Positions 6,019 through 8,768 of a stretch of DNA of 8,768 nucleotides are shown piece by piece. The notes beneath the pieces were generated by a model. It searched no databases, had not been told where the DNA came from, and saw only the letters and a list, made by a program, of their open reading frames with translations. The DNA comes from Sulfurovum sp. (GTDB lineage: Bacteria; Campylobacterota; Campylobacteria; Campylobacterales; Sulfurovaceae), in contig JALTYW010000211.1 in NCBI GenBank assembly GCA_027046415.1, positions 26,098 to 34,865 on the forward strand, given 5' to 3'. Position 1 is the stretch's first letter, and every line of letters starts with the position of its first letter. Position numbers and translations under genes: made by a program.

Positions 6019-6939
6019 TTGAAAAAAGCACTCTTGTTTATACTATTGCTACTTTTCCACGGATGCAGCATTAACCAGCTGTTTCTGACTGATGAAATAG
6101 ACAAAGTAACCACAGTAAGACAGAGCCGTTTTGTCAAGCATAACAGAGCCTACTTCTCAAGGGAAAACCTTCGGCTGTTTGCAAACAAAAAACCCTATCT
6201 GCTGCTGATACACCAAAAACGGCATGACCTTGGCGTACTGCTGCACCGTGGAAACACCTATGAACTCTACCGATTTTTTTCGCCTTCAAAAGCACCTCTT
6301 CGGTTCAAGACAAGCCGCTACCGGCTCTTTGGAAAACTTGCACAGTACGGATATATACCACTTAAAGACCCGAAAGAGAAAGGCTATGTCATTCATAGCG
6401 GTCTACGACGCTACAAAGGGGTCAAAACATACCTCATCGACATTACCGACTACTCAAAACTCAAAACGCGCTATGAAGATGCCATACGAAGCTACCAAAG
6501 CAATATACTCTCAGATATTCATGACAATCTACCCAAGCAGTTGATAGAGCCCTACCTAAGATACTACAGCCAAAGAGCCGATACCGAAGAAAAAAAAGAA
6601 GAAATTCAACACATCGCAAAGAAACTTCAAATTGCACTTGACAGGGAGCAGACCGCTTCAACAGTAGTACCTGTTACAAACCAGACGCCATACCACTACT
6701 ACCGCTATCGTGCTTCAATGTACGAGCTTGGAAATTACCTCAACACACCCCAAAGCCGTATAGATCTGACCCCTGCGCAATATACGATTTTACAACACCG
6801 TTTGGAAACCCTCCAGCAGGAAAAACTGCTTCAAGAGGGATCACTTGAAACACTCATTGCTACTTATGAGACAAATCATGATCCCCGTTTCAAGCGGCGC
6901 ATCATGGAGCTTCTCAAAGCACAGAACGCTACACAGTAA
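6019..6939 (+). CDS. Predicted lipoprotein of unknown function
   Basis: This encodes 306 residues from a TTG at 6019 with GGAG (6007-6010) 8 nt upstream; no competing in-frame ATG fits the signal sequence. The N-terminus MKKALLFILLLLFHGC has a charged start, a Leu/Ile core and a loose lipobox ending in Cys16. The next residue is Ser, which in many Gram-negatives directs sorting to the outer membrane. The remainder is hydrophilic, rich in Arg, Lys, Tyr and Leu. A probable helical C-terminal half (about residues 185-300) contains repeated Glu/Gln/Leu segments such as LQHRLETLQQEKLLQEG. I recognise no conserved domain or catalytic motif. Its last 11 nt overlap the convergent sensor-kinase gene, with no terminator between them. 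Export is well supported; function is unknown. Confidence 0.8.
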   Translation: MKKALLFILLLLFHGCSINQLFLTDEIDKVTTVRQSRFVKHNRAYFSRENLRLFANKKPYLLLIHQKRHDLGVLLHRGNTYELYRFFSPSKAPLRFKTSRYRLFGKLAQYGYIPLKDPKEKGYVIHSGLRRYKGVKTYLIDITDYSKLKTRYEDAIRSYQSNILSDIHDNLPKQLIEPYLRYYSQRADTEEKKEEIQHIAKKLQIALDREQTASTVVPVTNQTPYHYYRYRASMYELGNYLNTPQSRIDLTPAQYTILQHRLETLQQEKLLQEGSLETLIATYETNHDPRFKRRIMELLKAQNATQ

Positions 6940-7978
6940 CCCGAGAAAGATCAAGAGAGAAGGTTGTCCCCTCTCCTTGTCTGCTGCTGATCTTTATAGT
7001 TATGTGCATCTCATCACACAACTTTTTGACAATATGCAGCCCAATCCCAACACCCCGTTCCTGCTCTTTATAGTAACGTTCAAAGACTTTTTCAGGATGG
7101 GCTATGCCTTTACCTGTATCTTCTATTTTAAGCTGATTTCCATCCATCATTACCAGTACCTGTCCCTCAGCTTTATTATATTTTCCGGCATTGCTGAGAA
7201 GGTTGTCAATAATACGGGCAAAGGCATCTTTGTTCGCCCGTATTTTAAATGGGGTAAGATCTGCATGGTAAATAATATCGGGGTAAAGTACCTCAAAGTA
7301 AGGCAGTCTGTCATTGATTAGCGCGGTAATATCAAATACCTCTGTCTGCGTCTGTATGCCCTTGAGAAACGTTTGCAGATTCTCCTGCAAAGAGAGCATG
7401 GTCTCAATATTGTTCTCCAGCCTCGCGATCTTGGCACTCTCGCCAACCTCTTTTCTAAAAAGCTGAAGATTGATCTTCATGGAACTTAACGGCGTATTGA
7501 AGTCATGAAGGATATCTTTGACAAATTCTTCGTTCAGTCGGAGTGCTCTGCGAAGCGGCATCAGTGCATAGAGGGCAAAAAGAAAAGAGACTGCTGCAGA
7601 GAAAAGGGTATAGAGCAAAAACTTGTGCATAAGCTCTTTTTTCACTGTTTCGACTGCTGTTTCATAACGCTGCTTCGGATAGATCACTTTCATGAGGTGT
7701 TTTTCTGCTTTGGGAACAGTGAAGTAGCTGTATAGATCTCCTTGGCTTCGATAAAGAATATTCTCCTCTTTTCCTTTACTACGGTCGACAAAGTCAGTCC
7801 GCATCCCTTCACACTCAATTGTATAGGCACACAGCCTCATACGATCCCTTATCTTCTCCTCGAGCACTCTCTTCTGTACACCATATTCATACCACGCATT
7901 AATCGCCAGAAGCACTTCAAGAAGCAGAAAAAAGATCAAAAAGCTCTTTGCCAGAGACTCCGCTTCATAGGTTTTCAA
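6929..7978 (-). CDS. Sensor histidine kinase of a two-component system
   Basis: This is a 349-residue inner-membrane kinase. The start is a TTG at 7978-7976 with AGGGG (7990-7986) 7 nt upstream, inside the 3' end of the regulator gene; the two coding regions overlap by 14 nt, so translation is probably coupled. A first membrane span covers about residues 12-30. A periplasmic sensor loop follows (about 32-119) with two close cysteines (Cys50 and Cys56), then a second span at about 121-142. The dimerisation/phosphorylation box is EFVKDILHDFNTPLSS with His158. The ATP-binding domain has the N box DNLLSNAGKYN (Asn259, Asn263), the G1 box EDTGKGI (Asp287) and a G2 box GVGIGLHIV (309-317). The H box is HDFNTPL instead of the more usual HELRTPL. 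The signal sensed cannot be told. It should phosphorylate the adjacent regulator. Confidence 0.92.
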   Translation of the reverse strand: MKTYEAESLAKSFLIFFLLLEVLLAINAWYEYGVQKRVLEEKIRDRMRLCAYTIECEGMRTDFVDRSKGKEENILYRSQGDLYSYFTVPKAEKHLMKVIYPKQRYETAVETVKKELMHKFLLYTLFSAAVSFLFALYALMPLRRALRLNEEFVKDILHDFNTPLSSMKINLQLFRKEVGESAKIARLENNIETMLSLQENLQTFLKGIQTQTEVFDITALINDRLPYFEVLYPDIIYHADLTPFKIRANKDAFARIIDNLLSNAGKYNKAEGQVLVMMDGNQLKIEDTGKGIAHPEKVFERYYKEQERGVGIGLHIVKKLCDEMHITIKISSRQGEGTTFSLDLSRVTV

Positions 7979-8600
7979 TCATATACCCCTGTCCCCGGAC
8001 ATTTTTGATCTCAATGCCCAGTTTATTTTTGAGTTTTGCAAGGTTGACCCTCAGGGCATTGGCATTTGGCTGTTCGAGGAAATCCATTAACGCAAAGCTG
8101 TCCACTACAGTATTGCAGCGCATGACAAGTGTATGAAACAGATTTGCCTGCACCTCCCCAAGGGTAATGATCTCACCCTCTTTTTGAATGGTTCTGTTTA
8201 GAGGATCATAAGTCAACCCCTGCAGTGCTATCAGCCTATCCGGTTTCTCATATTTGCTCTTGATCCGGATCACAAGCTCTTCAGGATCGAACGGTTTTTT
8301 AATGTAGTCCTCTGCGCCAATGTGAAAGCCTTTGGAGATGGAGTTGATATCGGTCAGCGCGGTTATGTAGATTGCAGGTGTCTCATCCCCTGCTTCTTTA
8401 AGTGCTTTAAGTACATCAAAACCGTCTGTCTCCGGCACATTGACATCCAAAATATAGAGATCGTACTGTTTTGAAAATGTCAGATCGAACACCTCTGTAC
8501 CCCGGTGTGCTGTATCGACACTGTACCCTTCGCTTTCAAGGTACTCTTTGAGGCTTGCACATAGGATTTTGTCATCTTCAAGTAGTAGTATCTGCATCAT
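7965..8600 (-). CDS. OmpR-type response regulator transcription factor
   Basis: This encodes 211 residues from the ATG at 8600, or 210 from the adjacent ATG at 8597. GGAAAG (8607-8602) is better spaced for the latter, and MQILLLEDD is a typical start. The receiver domain (about 1-118) has acidic pocket residues Asp9 and Asp10, phospho-acceptor Asp52 in YILDVNVPETDG, Thr80 in YITAL and Lys102 in IKKPFDPEEL, all as expected. The C-terminal domain (about 122-211) is a winged helix: a GLTYDPLNRTI strand region, a weakly conserved recognition helix ALRVNLAKLKNKLG, and a wing ending VRGQGYMIENL, the usual OmpR/PhoB ending. Phosphorylated by the overlapping kinase, it should bind promoter DNA as a dimer. 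Targets are not evident; no matched direct repeat was found beside it. A 50-nt gap separates it from the small membrane ORF upstream. Confidence 0.94.
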   Translation of the reverse strand: MMQILLLEDDKILCASLKEYLESEGYSVDTAHRGTEVFDLTFSKQYDLYILDVNVPETDGFDVLKALKEAGDETPAIYITALTDINSISKGFHIGAEDYIKKPFDPEELVIRIKSKYEKPDRLIALQGLTYDPLNRTIQKEGEIITLGEVQANLFHTLVMRCNTVVDSFALMDFLEQPNANALRVNLAKLKNKLGIEIKNVRGQGYMIENL

Positions 8601-8650
8601 ACTTTCCAGTATATCCTAGAAGCATTAACACACTATTACCACTCGATATT

Positions 8651-8746
8651 TCACTTCTTCTTGGGCATCTTCAAAATGACAATGGTCGCCACGATGATCA
8701 CGGCATAAAGAATGTACATCACCGTATCGGCACTTGACTGCGACAT
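8651..8746 (-). CDS. 31-residue single-span membrane microprotein
   Basis: This reverse-strand ORF starts at the ATG at 8746-8744 and ends in TGA at 8653-8651. GGAGG lies 7 nt upstream, a very good ribosome site. The peptide begins MSQSSADTVM, has one hydrophobic span (about residues 10-25, YILYAVIIVATIVIL), and ends KMPKKK. The basic tail predicts that the C-terminus faces the cytoplasm. I recognise no family. Its ATG overlaps a possible TGA stop of an upstream gene (TGATG), which suggests it is the last gene of an operon entering from the right, perhaps an accessory subunit of a membrane complex. An alternative is that it is the C-terminal tail of a larger protein, because the same frame is open to the window edge. 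Confidence 0.5.
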   Translation of the reverse strand: MSQSSADTVMYILYAVIIVATIVILKMPKKK

Positions 8747-8768
8747 CACTCCGCCTCCATGCCAACAT
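8746..8768 (-). CDS. Possible 3' tail of an upstream gene (only last codons visible)
   Basis: In one reverse frame the edge reads GTT GGC ATG GAG GCG GAG TGA (8766-8746), that is ...VGMEAE and stop. The stop shares one base with the ATG of the 31-residue membrane ORF, the usual TGATG coupling pattern. Seven codons are too few to identify a gene; the call rests on the overlap pattern only. Confidence 0.25.

Noticed and set aside
5747..6022. 91-codon plus-strand frame overlapping the small exported ORF and reaching the lipoprotein start
   Set aside because: It starts inside another ORF without a good ribosome site and has no signal peptide or domain. It could be a frameshifted extension of the 66-residue ORF, but nothing supports this.
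8611..8616. TATACT on the minus strand as a -10 for the response regulator
   Set aside because: It would place the RNA start only a few bases before the start codon, cutting off the ribosome site, and no -35 is visible.

Overview
The window looks like a chromosomal segment from a mesophilic Campylobacterota (Sulfurovum/Sulfurimonas-like) bacterium. This is an inference from gene style: TTG starts behind good ribosome sites, a histidine kinase with an HDFNTPL-type phosphorylation motif, an AAA+ ATPase with an LLLNEAD Walker B, and a moderate base composition. It is not proved by any marker gene. I see no rRNA, tRNA, CRISPR array, insertion sequence or phage gene.

Layout. (1) Positions 1-1435, minus strand: most of an AAA+ ATPase that runs off the left edge. 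(2) Positions 1436-1525: a divergent promoter region holding a perfect 11-bp inverted repeat whose two arms each contain an extended -10 element, one facing each way. (3) Positions 1526-5132, plus strand: a tight three-gene unit. It contains a secreted DUF1566 protein, an HPr-enzyme I fusion starting 3 nt later, and a NagE-type enzyme IICB of the phosphotransferase system (PTS) overlapping the previous gene by 8 nt. (4) Positions 5214-5844: two very small predicted exported proteins, separated by a strong intrinsic terminator. (5) Positions 6019-6939: a 306-residue predicted lipoprotein of unknown function. (6) Positions 6929-8600, minus strand: a response regulator and sensor kinase pair, convergent with and overlapping the lipoprotein gene. 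(7) Right edge: a 31-residue single-span membrane protein on the minus strand, possibly coupled to an upstream gene outside the window.

How the genes fit together. The central unit should move phosphate from PEP to EI to HPr, then through an EIIA to EIIB and the sugar, most likely N-acetylglucosamine. Both PTS genes lack an EIIA domain, and none is encoded in the window. EIIA must come from elsewhere, or the system works unusually. The EI-HPr protein starts with MGLFDGLF, reminiscent of the N-terminal membrane helix of EIIA-Glc, so it may derive from an EIIA-HPr-EI (NagF-like) ancestor that lost the EIIA core. The lectin-like DUF1566 protein leads the same transcript, hinting at an envelope role linked to aminosugar or glycan use. 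The role of the two-component pair is not clear from the sequence; its targets could include the lipoprotein or the membrane gene beside it.
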